Source of the DNA: Zoogloeaceae bacterium
GTDB taxonomy: Bacteria > Pseudomonadota > Gammaproteobacteria > Burkholderiales > Rhodocyclaceae
DNA length: 64,000 nucleotides
Direction of reading: 5' to 3'
Assembly (NCBI GenBank): GCA_031256795.1
Contig: JAIRPW010000032.1
Coordinates: forward strand, 1 to 64,000
Shown here: positions 10,243 through 18,623 of the stretch, piece by piece
Position numbering within the stretch: the first letter of the stretch is position 1
Layout of the letters: every line of letters starts with the position of its first letter
Position numbers and translations under genes: made by a program
The notes under the pieces: generated by a model
Databases searched by the model: none
The model's input: the letters and a program-made list of their open reading frames with translations, nothing else
What the model was told of the DNA's origin: nothing

Positions 10243-11187
10243 TCAGTTGTAAGGCCCCAAAAATCTAGAGCCATTGAAGTGAATCATGTGAGTTGGTGCA
10301 TCTGCAATCCACACCTCAGTTTCCCATGCAATCACACTGGAATACTTCGCATAGGTGCGGGAATCTGGGAATGCCGACACATACACCAATCCTGCTGTGC
10401 AGTTCCTGAACAACGAAGTCAATTCACCATATCTCTTATGGTCGACAGGCCCATGACTGGTGACTGATTCAATCAGGAATAGCCAATTGTTGGTAGTGCT
10501 GTAGATGACCACATCAGGCAATTTCCCGTGGTTGTCCAGTGTCACACCTAGCGAAGCAAGGAAAGCCACATCAAAGAATCCGTGCTTGTCTCCAGTGTCA
10601 CCGACATAGACCAAGCGACCACCAGGCACATACCTGGCTCCAAAATCCTGCACGATGTCTTTGATTAGCTGGGAGTGGGCACCTGCTGAAAGCTGAATGG
10701 TTTGACCGTTGCCAAGCTCCAATGGAATCATCTCCATTTCTCGTGCTCTGGCATACATCTGAGCCAGAGTTTGCCGCTGCTGCAAGTAGCCTTGAAGCAT
10801 CGCCTGGTACTGTGCAGTGCCATAGGTGCGGAGCACACCCAAAAGAGTAGGCTCTATCTGATAAGCAGCATGAGGGCTATTCACTGCCCTATCTGGCTTG
10901 TCAGGGTTGTAGAGGCATATTCCTGCATCAACGAACTGGTGCATGGATTGGCGACGGAAAGTTTCGCGGGTGTTTGGTGCATAGTCCTTTCCATAGTGCT
11001 GCCGCGACCAGTCCATGATCGGAGTAATACCAACAAGCGGATTGCCAGCTTGGCTCCATTGCTTGTTCGGTGTCATGTCCAGCAAACACAGCAAGCAGAG
11101 GGCTGTCCGCTCATTCAATTGCTGCCTTGGCATTCCCAAATGAACAAGAATTTCAGAAGCTTGTTGTAATTTTTGATCCACACTCAT
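10243..11187 (-). CDS. PstI/BsuBI-like type II restriction endonuclease
   Basis: The 314-aa protein matches the BsuBI/PstI endonuclease family as I know it. It has an N-terminal winged-helix-like part (1-110) and a C-terminal catalytic part with GDTGDKHGFFD (197-207), GKLPDVVIY (221-229), LIESVTSHGPV (238-248) and an AWETEVWIADAP block near 288-299, ending in FNGSRFLGPYN. P224-D225 and E240 are the likely PD-(D/E)XK-type catalytic residues. The family members PstI and BsuBI cut CTGCAG; the same site is inferred, not shown. Its ATG overlaps the methyltransferase stop (ATGA, 11184-11187), so synthesis is probably coupled to that of the protective enzyme. GC is low like its neighbours. It appears intact. 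Confidence 0.9.
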   Translation of the reverse strand: MSVDQKLQQASEILVHLGMPRQQLNERTALCLLCLLDMTPNKQWSQAGNPLVGITPIMDWSRQHYGKDYAPNTRETFRRQSMHQFVDAGICLYNPDKPDRAVNSPHAAYQIEPTLLGVLRTYGTAQYQAMLQGYLQQRQTLAQMYARAREMEMIPLELGNGQTIQLSAGAHSQLIKDIVQDFGARYVPGGRLVYVGDTGDKHGFFDVAFLASLGVTLDNHGKLPDVVIYSTTNNWLFLIESVTSHGPVDHKRYGELTSLFRNCTAGLVYVSAFPDSRTYAKYSSVIAWETEVWIADAPTHMIHFNGSRFLGPYN

Positions 11188-12611
11188 TCACTCACTCCTA
11201 ATAGTTCATCAATTTTCTGTTGGCTCATTGTGCTTTGATATTTCTTGCCAAGTCTCTGCAAGGTTGCCATCGTGGGATATTTCATGTTCTTCAAGTCGGT
11301 GGCATTGACTTGAGTGTGTCCAGAAAATACCCTGAAGTAACCATCAAGAAGAGTGGAGTTCAAGAAGCAAGCCAAGCCCATAGCTGTAACTTCATCAAAG
11401 CCATGCTTCTTCACATGGAACACATTCCAGCAGTTATCAAAGCCAATCCACTTCTTGTCAATTTCAGCAGGATTGATGATGTAGGCAACGACTCGCCGCT
11501 TTTCTTCTTTGGCTGAAAACCTTCTGACAATCACATAGAAGCCACTGTTTGGCATGAGCCATTTTTGAGAGTCAGGAGCAACCCTGATGGCATTGGGCTT
11601 CTTGTGTTCCTTTGGATACTGAAACTGCCTATCTACAAAGTGATGCGGGTAAAGCAATGGAACTGAATCAGCGGTTGGATTCTTTTCCAAATACTCAGTC
11701 ATCCGATGGGACACAACAGGGCCAGTGCTAACACCTATACCAAGGTCAGAAAGAGAGGCTGAAAACAGTGGGTTGTTCTCGTTGACTTCTTCACCAGTTG
11801 GAATGTGAATGAAGACTTCCGCATCATTGGGTTTGACCACTTCAGCAAAGGCTACCGATTTCGTTTGGTAGTCATGGAATTCATGATCGGTGGATTGAGA
11901 AATTTCAACCGCACCTTGCTTCTTACCCTTGGTGACTTTAAAAATAATGTTCTCTTGCAGAACTTCATCATCCTTGAAAGCTTTATTTCGGCTTTCAAAG
12001 ACATGGATGTGTTCAATTGAACACTCCTTGAGCATCATTTCTCTGAAGGGCTTGTAATAAGGTCCATTGCAGAAGGAACGAGGAATGATGATGACAATCT
12101 GCCCGCCTTTCTCCATCAACAAAATGCTGAGTGCAAAAAAAGCTGTGTAGAGATTGACTGTTTCAACCCCTACTTTTCTGAGTTCTTGCCTATGCTCTGA
12201 ACTGCTGCTGATTTTCTTGTAAGGCGGGTTGATGATGGCATGTGTGTATCGCTCACCACTGCCCGAACGAATATTTTCGACCGCACCAAAAATGAAATCT
12301 TGAGCATGGATGGAGAAATTTACTCCAACCATTTGCATGTTCTTCTCTAGCTGCTCTTGCATGATTGGATCAATTTCCCACTGATCCACCAATGCAACCT
12401 TCTTCAGCACCTTGATTGCAGAGATTGAAAGCGACCCAATGCCAGCCCCACAGTCAAGGAGCTTTGCATTTTTGGTGTTCTTATCAAAGAGACTTGCCAT
12501 GTAGTCAGCAATGACCGTGGCAGTCATGAACTGACCAAGCTTAGACTTGTTTTTCTGGTCAAGCCTACCGTTGACCTCAAGCCGAACTTTATCAAGTGTT
12601 TCAGTATTCAT
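11184..12611 (-). CDS. PstI/BsuBI-like N6-adenine DNA methyltransferase
   Basis: A 475-aa gamma-type m6A methyltransferase. Motif X is KLGQFMTATV (about 24-33), the AdoMet loop is DCGAGIGSL (53-61) and the catalytic motif is NPPY (128-131). The C-terminal half is the probable target recognition domain. Paired with a PstI/BsuBI-like endonuclease it should protect the same site, CTGCAG by family analogy (inference). Its ATG follows the rarA TAA without a gap (TAAATG at 12609-12614), and its stop overlaps the endonuclease ATG, so the three genes form one compact translation unit. No separate C-protein controller gene is present. Confidence 0.9.
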   Translation of the reverse strand: MNTETLDKVRLEVNGRLDQKNKSKLGQFMTATVIADYMASLFDKNTKNAKLLDCGAGIGSLSISAIKVLKKVALVDQWEIDPIMQEQLEKNMQMVGVNFSIHAQDFIFGAVENIRSGSGERYTHAIINPPYKKISSSSEHRQELRKVGVETVNLYTAFFALSILLMEKGGQIVIIIPRSFCNGPYYKPFREMMLKECSIEHIHVFESRNKAFKDDEVLQENIIFKVTKGKKQGAVEISQSTDHEFHDYQTKSVAFAEVVKPNDAEVFIHIPTGEEVNENNPLFSASLSDLGIGVSTGPVVSHRMTEYLEKNPTADSVPLLYPHHFVDRQFQYPKEHKKPNAIRVAPDSQKWLMPNSGFYVIVRRFSAKEEKRRVVAYIINPAEIDKKWIGFDNCWNVFHVKKHGFDEVTAMGLACFLNSTLLDGYFRVFSGHTQVNATDLKNMKYPTMATLQRLGKKYQSTMSQQKIDELLGVSE

Positions 12612-13919
12612 TTATTCTTTCCCCGCTTCTTCATCCCACTTCTTCAGCAGAGCGAGCTTTTCACCAATCTTGATTTCCAACCCTCTAGGAGCTGGCTGAT
12701 ACCAACCTGGCTCTTCTATGCCGTCAGGGAGATAATTTTCCCCAGCAGCATAAGCATTGGGTTCATCATGAGCATATCGGTATTCATGCCCATAGCCCAG
12801 TTCCTTCATCAGCTTTGTTGGAGCATTGCGAAGGTGAACAGGAACTTCCCTAGACTTATCCTGCTTCACAAAGGCACGAGCTTGGTTGTATGCCATATAT
12901 CCAGCATTGCTCTTGGCAGCTACAGCAAGATAGATAACCGCTTGACCAAGGGCTAGTTCACCTTCAGGACTTCCCAGCCGCTCAAAGGTCAAGGCTGCAT
13001 CGTTGGCTATCTGCATGGCTCTTGGGTCAGCAAGGCCAATGTCTTCCCAAGCCATGCGAACAATTCTTCTGGATAGATACCTTGGATCGGCACCACCATC
13101 CAGCATTCTTGTTAGCCAGTAAAGGGCTGCATCAGGGTTGGAGCCACGAACGGACTTGTGCAAAGCTGAAATCTGGTCATAGAAATTATCACCACCTTTG
13201 TCAAATCTTCTGCTGTTCAGGGTTAGTGCATTCTGGATGAATTCACTATCAACCTTCTGAACACCAGCAGCACCAGCAGCGGTTTTGCATTGCTCCAGCA
13301 GGTTCAAGAACCTTCTTGCATCACCGTCTGCATAGCCAATGATTGTTTCAACAGCCAAGTCTTCAAACTGCAAGTCACCAAGGGCACCTTCTTCTTGCAC
13401 TCGCTTCAAGAGCAGCTTCAATTCTTCTTCTGTCAGTGACTTCAGCACATAGACCTGAGCACGAGACAGCAGAGCCGAGTTCACTTCAAAAGAAGGGTTC
13501 TCAGTGGTGGCACCAATGAAGGTGACTAGGCCACTTTCTGCATAGGGAAGAAGCGCATCTTGTTGGGACTTATTGAACCTGTGAATTTCATCCACGAACA
13601 AGATAGTGTGCTTGCCCATAGACAGGTTCTGCTGTGCCTGCTCCATAGCAGCACGGATGTCTTTGACACCAGAGAACACCGCAGACAGTGCAATGAACTC
13701 GCACTTGAAGGCTGTGGCTGTGAGGCGTGCCAAGGTGGTCTTGCCTACACCTGGTGGCCCCCAGAAGATCATGGAGTGGGGCTTGCCTGACTGGAAGGCT
13801 AGTCTCAAAGGCTTACCTTCACCCAACAAGTGAGACTGACCAATGACCTCATCCAGAGTCTTGGGCCGCAGTGCTTCAGCCAGTGGTGCAGTAGGCTCTT
13901 GTGCGAACAAATCAGCCAT
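12612..13919 (-). CDS. rarA: Complete RarA/MgsA AAA+ ATPase carried by the island
   Basis: A full-length 435-aa RarA, a clamp-loader-like AAA+ ATPase acting at stalled replication forks. Walker A is GPPGVGKT (54-61), Walker B FVDEIH (108-113), sensor 1 region ATTENPS (137-143) and sensor 2 region DGDARRFLN (198-206). The C-terminal tetramerisation region has HLRNAPTKLMK and YRYAHDEPNAYAAG. Most residues agree with the native fragments at both ends, yet GC and codon use are those of the island, so it is a homologue and not a duplicate of the broken gene. ATG 13919 follows GAGGGGG. It is the first gene of an operon with M and R, with no gap to M. It probably supplies the cell's RarA activity now that the native gene is split. 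A role inside the restriction-modification system is possible. Confidence 0.93.
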   Translation of the reverse strand: MADLFAQEPTAPLAEALRPKTLDEVIGQSHLLGEGKPLRLAFQSGKPHSMIFWGPPGVGKTTLARLTATAFKCEFIALSAVFSGVKDIRAAMEQAQQNLSMGKHTILFVDEIHRFNKSQQDALLPYAESGLVTFIGATTENPSFEVNSALLSRAQVYVLKSLTEEELKLLLKRVQEEGALGDLQFEDLAVETIIGYADGDARRFLNLLEQCKTAAGAAGVQKVDSEFIQNALTLNSRRFDKGGDNFYDQISALHKSVRGSNPDAALYWLTRMLDGGADPRYLSRRIVRMAWEDIGLADPRAMQIANDAALTFERLGSPEGELALGQAVIYLAVAAKSNAGYMAYNQARAFVKQDKSREVPVHLRNAPTKLMKELGYGHEYRYAHDEPNAYAAGENYLPDGIEEPGWYQPAPRGLEIKIGEKLALLKKWDEEAGKE

Positions 13920-14370
13920 GCTTCACCCCCTCAGAACAATGGGGAAGCCCAAAAATATGCACAATGACTCTTCTAAGTCTTTGATTTATAAAGTGCTTGA
14001 CAGCTTTGTTGAACCGGTGCGCCTCATCCACAAAAAGCAGGGTGCGGCGTCCGCGCGCCTGATTGTCTTCCGCCTGACGCACCGCCTCGCGGATTTCCTT
14101 GACGCCGGAAAAAACGGCGGAAAGCGCGAGGAATTCGCAGTCAAAGCCCCGCGCCATGAGCCGCGCCAGCGTGGTTTTGCCCACGCCCGGCGGCCCCCAG
14201 AAAATCATGGAATGCGGCTGCCGCGCCGCGAACGCGAGATACAGCGGCTTTCCCTCCCCCAGCAGATGACGCTGTCCCACGACTTCGTCCAGCGTGACCG
14301 GGCGCAGCCGTTCCGCCAGCGGCGCGCCCGCGCGGAGGTTTGCTTCAGCGGAAAAAAGGTCGGCGGGCAT
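13912..14370 (-). pseudogene. rarA: 5' fragment of the native rarA, frame ending on the island rarA start
   Basis: ATG 14370 starts MPADLFSAEANL; the native part goes on to about residue 122, with Walker A GPPGVGKT (59-66) and the DEAH box (115-118), and stops matching RarA right after HRFNK. Island sequence then adds about 30 foreign residues to a TGA at 13912-13914. That stop lies within the first codons of the island rarA (ATG 13919), an 8-nt overlap ATGGCTGA. Ribosomes finishing the stub would therefore stop on the start site of the intact gene. The 152-residue product keeps Walker A and Walker B but lacks sensors and lid, so it should not be an active RarA. It lies about 30 bp after the rnpB terminator. 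Confidence 0.88.
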
Positions 14371-14400
14371 GGCGGAATAAAAAGATTCTGTCCAAAAAAA

Positions 14401-14797
14401 GGGGGGAAGCCGTCCGATAAGCCGGGTTCTGTGCGGGGTTGCCCCCTGGCAGCCATTCCTCTGGGCCTTGCGTTGCCGCAAGGCTCAAGCGGCTTACCCG
14501 GAGCGGCGCGGGCCGCGTCATATGCTCCTGTTTAGCCTTGCTTCGGATGGGGCTTGCCGTGCCGATTCTGTCACCAGAATCGCGGTAGGCTCTTACCCTG
14601 CCGTTTCACCCTTGCCTGATCTTCTCACGAAGCCATCGGCGGTTTATTTTCTGTTGCGCTTTCCGTCGCCTTGGGTTTCGCGGACCTGCCGCGAAACTTA
14701 TAACGCCTGGCCGTTAGCCAGCATCCTGCCCTGCGAAGCCCGGACTTTCCTCCCCCCGCCGGATTTCCGGCGGACAGCGGCTGCCTGGACGACTTCC
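14401..14797 (-). ncRNA. rnpB: RNase P RNA, type A
   Basis: The catalytic RNA of RNase P, which trims the 5' ends of tRNA precursors. Read on the minus strand it shows the hallmark blocks GGAGGAAAGTCCGGGC near the 5' end, GAGGAATGGCTGCC, and GAACCCGGCTTATCGG near the 3' end. The terminal P1 helix forms from GAAGTCGTCC (ending at 14796) and GGACGGCTTC (14406-14415). It is followed by a T7 run (14394-14400 on the plus strand as A7), giving a terminator. Length of about 390 nt fits. A TATAAT lies at the right spacing upstream. The native rarA stub follows on the same strand. Confidence 0.95.
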
Positions 14798-14804
14798 GGC
14801 GCGC

Positions 14805-14810
14805 ATTATA
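14805..14810 (-). promoter_or_regulatory. -10 box of rnpB
   Basis: Perfect TATAAT on the minus strand, about 8 nt before the predicted RNA start at 14796-14797. The -35 region is GC-rich and poorly conserved. Confidence 0.7.
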
Positions 14811-15173
14811 CGCCGCGCCCCGGCAGAACAGGCGTAGCGGCGCGACCATCCAGACTTTCGGGCAGAACGGCTGTTCTGGATTGCTCCGCCTGCAAGAACG
14901 GGCGTTGGCTTGTCTTGACTTTTCACATTCCGCCACAACAATTTCCGCAAGCAAGCTAAAGCGTAAGCCGCTTTCCGGTTCCAATTCCCCGCTTCACTTC
15001 CCGCCATTTCCCCGCCGCGCGTTGACGCTCTTTTTTTCTCCCGCTGGAATCACCGCGCCGCCCGCCTGTCGGTCGACAGGTCAGGCGCGAAATCTGGCGG
15101 CACAAGCCGCCGACCGAGCTCCCCACGAAACGCAATCTCGTAGGGCGGGAGCAAGCCGCATCGGTATATACCG
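14811..15173. other. Gene-poor stretch between rnpB and the autotransporter remnant
   Basis: Apart from the rnpB promoter at its left end, this region carries two palindromes (15065-15080 and 15159-15176) and no gene I can support on either strand. Small open frames here look like GC-rich background. Confidence 0.5.
15065..15080. repeat. Palindrome CCTGTCG-GT-CGACAGG
   Basis: Perfect 7-bp arms with a 2-nt centre in a gene-free stretch. Function unknown. Confidence 0.6.
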
Positions 15174-15176
15174 ATG
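15159..15176. repeat. Perfect 18-bp palindrome
   Basis: CATCGGTATATACCGATG is fully self-complementary and is flanked by further imperfect arms, AGCAAG on the left and CTTGCT on the right. It sits immediately before the truncated autotransporter fragment and could mark a rearrangement point or a protein-binding site. Confidence 0.7.
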
Positions 15177-15563
15177 CATTGCTTGCTAAACATCCTTAAC
15201 AAAAACTATCAGATACAGGACGTCTATAGCGCAAAACTCTCCACTGGCGAAAAAGTGAAGTTTGAGGACGCGGATTCCACGCGCGTAAGACTCGGCGGAC
15301 GTTTTTCCTACGCAGTGAACGAGCGCCTCACCCCCTACGCCGGGCTGGCCTGGGAGCACGAGTTCGACGGCAAGGCGAAAGCCAGAACCAACGGCTACGA
15401 CATTGACGCGCCGAAACTGAAAGGCGATACGGGCATAGCGGAATTCGGCCTCGTCCTCAAACCTGCCGCGACCTCGCCGCTCTCGCTGGACCTGGGCGTA
15501 CAAGGCTACGCCGGTCGGCGCGAAGGCGTCACGGGAAATCTGCGCGTGCAATACGAGTTCTGA
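15174..15563 (+). pseudogene. Autotransporter outer-membrane beta-barrel, C-terminal remnant
   Basis: Residues from about 15198 onward look like the last five to six strands of a type V autotransporter barrel: alternating hydrophobic pattern, NYQIQDVYS, RLGGRFSYAVNERLTPYAG, and a final strand NLRVQYEF ending in Phe, the usual BAM recognition signature. Only about 120 residues remain. The signal peptide, passenger and most of the barrel (normally about 270 residues) are absent, and no continuation is seen upstream. The first residues before KNYQIQ look unrelated. It is best read as a gene relic. Confidence 0.7.
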
Positions 15564-15816
15564 CGCGCAACAAAACCGCAGGGGCAGATACCTCGGCACA
15601 TTGCAGGGGAACAGAGCGGCGCGCCGTTCCCATGCGCAAAAACCAGGGCAAACGCACCTATGAACCGTTGGCTTATCCAGGGTTTACCCAAAAACGCACA
15701 AGAGCAGAGCGCGCAAGACTTATTCCATTAAAGCATATAGAAATTATTTTTTATTTGTTTGAAGTCTAAGTAATTTGCGGGAAACTGCGTTTGTCATTTC
15801 AAACAGGAGCTTTCCC

Positions 15817-16896
15817 ATGTCACGCAGAATAGAAAAACAGGCCGCGCTCTCCGAGACTTTCAACCCAGGACGGCGGAAACTGCTGGCGGCGGCGGGCTCG
15901 GTCGCTCTGGCCGCGCCTTTGGCAGGTTTGGGCGGCTACGCCTGGGCGCAAACAAAACCGCCCCTGGCGCAGAAAACAAAACTTACGTTCGCGTGGAGTC
16001 AGGTTTCTTTCTGCCTGACCCCTGTCCCTGTGGCGCTGGAAACCGGCATCTTCGAGAAAAACGGACTGGACGTCGCCCTCATCAACTACTCCGGTTCCAA
16101 CGATCAGTTGCTGGAATCGCTGGCGACAGGCAAGGCGGACGCGGCGATCGGAATGATTCACCGCTGGCTAAAACCGCTGGAATCCGGCTTTGACGTCAAA
16201 ATCATCGCCAGCGCGCACGGCGGCTGCGTGCGGCTGATGGCCTACAAGCCGACAGGCATTACCAAAATTGCGCAGCTGCGCGGAAAATCCATCGGCGTAC
16301 CAGACCTGGCGCAGCCCGCCAAACATTTTTTCAGCGTCTACCTGAAAAAACATGGCATTGACCCCGACAAAGACATTACCTGGAAAGCCTATCAGGCGGA
16401 CTTGCTGGGACTGGCGGCAGAAAAGGGAGAAATTGACGCCATTGCCTACAGCGATCCCACGCTTTTCCGCATTGAGCGCGACAGCAAGGCGGGCTATGTG
16501 CATCTCGCCACCAATACCGATCCCCCGTATGACGACAAAATGTGCTGCGTCGTCGGCGTGGGCGGCCACCTGATCAAGAACAACTGCCCCGCCGCCGCGG
16601 CCCTGGCGCGCTCCCTGATGGAAGCCTACGATTGGACAAACGCGCACCGGGAAGAAGGCGCGAAAATTTTCCGAAAATACGCCGCCAATTTGTCCGTGGA
16701 AGATCTACAGATTCTCTACAAGCAGCTCACGATGCATGTGCATCCCATGCAGACAAAGCTGCGCGATCAGATCGTGTTTTTCGCCAAAGACTTCAAGGAA
16801 TTGGGCGTTCTGAAAGCCAGCACCGATCCGGTGAAATTCGCAAACCACGTCTATTACGACGTACTGCCCGAAGTGTGCGCCTCGCCGCGCGCGTAA
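15817..16896 (+). CDS. Tat-exported NMT1/SsuA-like substrate-binding protein
   Basis: A 359-aa periplasmic binding protein of the NMT1/SsuA (nitrate/sulfonate/taurine-type) ABC transporter class. The N-terminus has a twin-arginine signal GRRKLLAAAG and a hydrophobic stretch ending near AWA at about residue 45. The mature part starts with KLTFAWSQVSFCLTPVPVAL and has the typical hinge motif TGKADAAIGM. ATG 15817 was chosen because AGGAG lies 9 nt upstream; the longer frame adds 14 unlikely residues. No ABC permease or ATPase gene is nearby, so it either works with a transporter encoded elsewhere or acts alone. It is the first gene of the long plus-strand cluster, preceded by an AT-rich 250-bp gap that probably contains the promoter. 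Substrate unknown. Confidence 0.8.
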   Translation: MSRRIEKQAALSETFNPGRRKLLAAAGSVALAAPLAGLGGYAWAQTKPPLAQKTKLTFAWSQVSFCLTPVPVALETGIFEKNGLDVALINYSGSNDQLLESLATGKADAAIGMIHRWLKPLESGFDVKIIASAHGGCVRLMAYKPTGITKIAQLRGKSIGVPDLAQPAKHFFSVYLKKHGIDPDKDITWKAYQADLLGLAAEKGEIDAIAYSDPTLFRIERDSKAGYVHLATNTDPPYDDKMCCVVGVGGHLIKNNCPAAAALARSLMEAYDWTNAHREEGAKIFRKYAANLSVEDLQILYKQLTMHVHPMQTKLRDQIVFFAKDFKELGVLKASTDPVKFANHVYYDVLPEVCASPRA

Positions 16897-16987
16897 CCCG
16901 CCCGAAAGTTTTACGGATCCGCTTTTTCCTTTGCGCGCCGATTTTCGCGCCGCAACGCGCGGAAACCGGCGGAGGAGAAGTTCTTGT

Positions 16988-18589
16988 ATGGAAACATTTG
17001 ACTACGTCATCATTGGCGCGGGCAGCGCGGGCTGCGTGCTGGCGAACCGCCTGTCCGCAGACGGACGTTACCGGGTTGCCCTGATTGAGGCGGGCGGCGA
17101 AGGTCGGCATCCTTCCTTTCATATCCCGGTGGGCTATGTCTGGAACCGCGCGCATCCGCGCGGCAACTGGCTGTACCGCACGCAGCCGGAAGCCTCTTCC
17201 GGAAACCGCGAAATTCTCTGGCCGCGCGGCAAAGTGCTGGGCGGCTCCAGCGCCATCAATGGTCTGCTTTATATCCGCGGGCAAGCGCGGGATTACGACG
17301 AATGGCGCGATCTGGGAAATCCGGGCTGGGGATTTGCGGATGTTCTGCCCTGGTTCCGCCTTGCCGAAGATCAGGCGCGCGGCGCGGATGCGTGGCATGG
17401 CGCGGACGGACCTCTCACGGTCAGCGATTCCGCCGTTCGGCATCCGTTATGCGACGCCTGGCTCTCCGCCTCCGCCGAAGCGGGCATTCCTCTGCGCGAT
17501 GATTTCAACCGCGAAACGCAGGAAGGCGCGGGCTATTTTCAGGTCACGGTCAAAAACGGCGTTCGCGCGAGTACGGCAAACGCTTATCTGCGTCCGGCAA
17601 AAAACCGCGCCAATCTGCGGATTCTGACCAAGGCGCGCGCCATTCGGCTGCTTTTTGCGGAAGGTCGGGCAGCGGGCGTTCTCCTCCGAAAAAACGGGCG
17701 GGAAGAGATTGTCCGCGCGGGGCGGGAAATTCTTCTGTGCGCGGGAGCGATTGGTTCGCCCGCCCTGCTGCAGCATTCGGGAATCGGCGACGCGGAACGT
17801 CTGCGCCAGCTTGGAATTCCGGTGCAGGCAGACTTGCCGGGCGTCGGGCGCAATTTGCAGGATCATTACATGGCAAGCCTCGCCTATCGCGTAAAAGGCG
17901 TGACTTCCTTTAACGAGGAAACGCGCGGCTGGCGCGCCGTGCGCGAGGGACTGCGCTACATTTTCCTTCGCAAGGGTTTGCTTACGGCAAGCGCCTCGCA
18001 AGTCAACGCTTTTTTGCCTACCCGGAAAAATCCCGAACATCCCGACATTCAATTCCATGTCCTGCCCGGCACGTTCAATTTTGAGACCGGCGAGGTAGAG
18101 CGCGAACCCGGCTTGACTTGCGGCGTATGTCAGCTCCGCCCGGAAAGCCGAGGCACGGTTTTGGTCGACGCCCCCGATCCGCTGGCCGCGCCGCCAATCC
18201 GCCCAGGGTATCTCACCGCCGGGAATGACTGCGCGGCGCTTGTGGAAGGATTGCGTTCCGCCCGGAAAGTAGCCGCGCAGCCCGCGCTGTCCCGTTTTCT
18301 CGCGGCGGAAACCCAGCCCGGAGAACAAGCGACAGACGACGCGGATTTGCTCGCCTTCGCCCGCGAAAGCGGCAAAACGCTGTATCACCCCGTCGGCACC
18401 TGCAAAATGGGCGCGGCGCGGGACAAAAACGCCGTAGTCGGCAGCGATCTGAAAGCGCACGGAGTACGCGGGCTGCGCGTCGCGGACGCTTCCATCATGC
18501 CTACGCTGATTTCTGGAAACACCAACGCGCCAACCATCATGATCGCCGAAAAAGCGGCGGACATGATTTTGCGGGACGCGCGCTCGTAA
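16988..18589 (+). CDS. GMC-family FAD-dependent alcohol/choline dehydrogenase-like oxidoreductase
   Basis: A 533-aa flavoprotein of the glucose-methanol-choline family, which oxidises alcohols with bound FAD. The N-terminal FAD-binding loop is VIIGAGSAGC (7-16). The second signature PRGKVLGGSSAINGLLY and the C-terminal active-site region with YHPVGTCKMG (catalytic His) and GNTNAPTIM (partner Asn) are all present, so it should be active. ATG 16988 with GGAGGAG upstream was chosen over a longer frame. It resembles BetA-type and PEG/alcohol dehydrogenases; the actual substrate is not predictable. It lies between the orphan binding protein and a CoA-ligase-like gene, suggesting an oxidation step in a catabolic route. 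Confidence 0.9.
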   Translation: METFDYVIIGAGSAGCVLANRLSADGRYRVALIEAGGEGRHPSFHIPVGYVWNRAHPRGNWLYRTQPEASSGNREILWPRGKVLGGSSAINGLLYIRGQARDYDEWRDLGNPGWGFADVLPWFRLAEDQARGADAWHGADGPLTVSDSAVRHPLCDAWLSASAEAGIPLRDDFNRETQEGAGYFQVTVKNGVRASTANAYLRPAKNRANLRILTKARAIRLLFAEGRAAGVLLRKNGREEIVRAGREILLCAGAIGSPALLQHSGIGDAERLRQLGIPVQADLPGVGRNLQDHYMASLAYRVKGVTSFNEETRGWRAVREGLRYIFLRKGLLTASASQVNAFLPTRKNPEHPDIQFHVLPGTFNFETGEVEREPGLTCGVCQLRPESRGTVLVDAPDPLAAPPIRPGYLTAGNDCAALVEGLRSARKVAAQPALSRFLAAETQPGEQATDDADLLAFARESGKTLYHPVGTCKMGAARDKNAVVGSDLKAHGVRGLRVADASIMPTLISGNTNAPTIMIAEKAADMILRDARS

Positions 18590-18623
18590 TTTCCGATCTC
18601 CCCGTTTCCGCAAAAGGATTCTC

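Larger units (their letters stand above)
9347..14004. mobile_element. Low-GC island inserted in rarA: relaxase remnant plus rarA-M-R operon
   Basis: Boundaries are set by where the two native rarA pieces stop matching RarA (about 9343-9358 and 14004). Inside, GC is clearly lower and codon use differs. Content is a relaxase tail (plus strand), then rarA, methyltransferase and endonuclease (minus strand) with a terminator between the converging units. About 280 bp of native rarA are missing, so this is a replacement rather than a clean insertion. I found no integrase, transposase, terminal inverted repeat or target duplication. The relaxase tail points to a mobilisable plasmid as source. How it integrated is unknown; homology between the two rarA genes may have helped (inference). 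Confidence 0.8.

Noticed and set aside
9340-14010. Terminal inverted repeats, target-site duplication or an integrase for the rarA island
   Set aside because: Comparison of both junctions showed no matching direct or inverted repeats, and no recombinase gene is inside; a simple transposon or integrase-type element is not supported.
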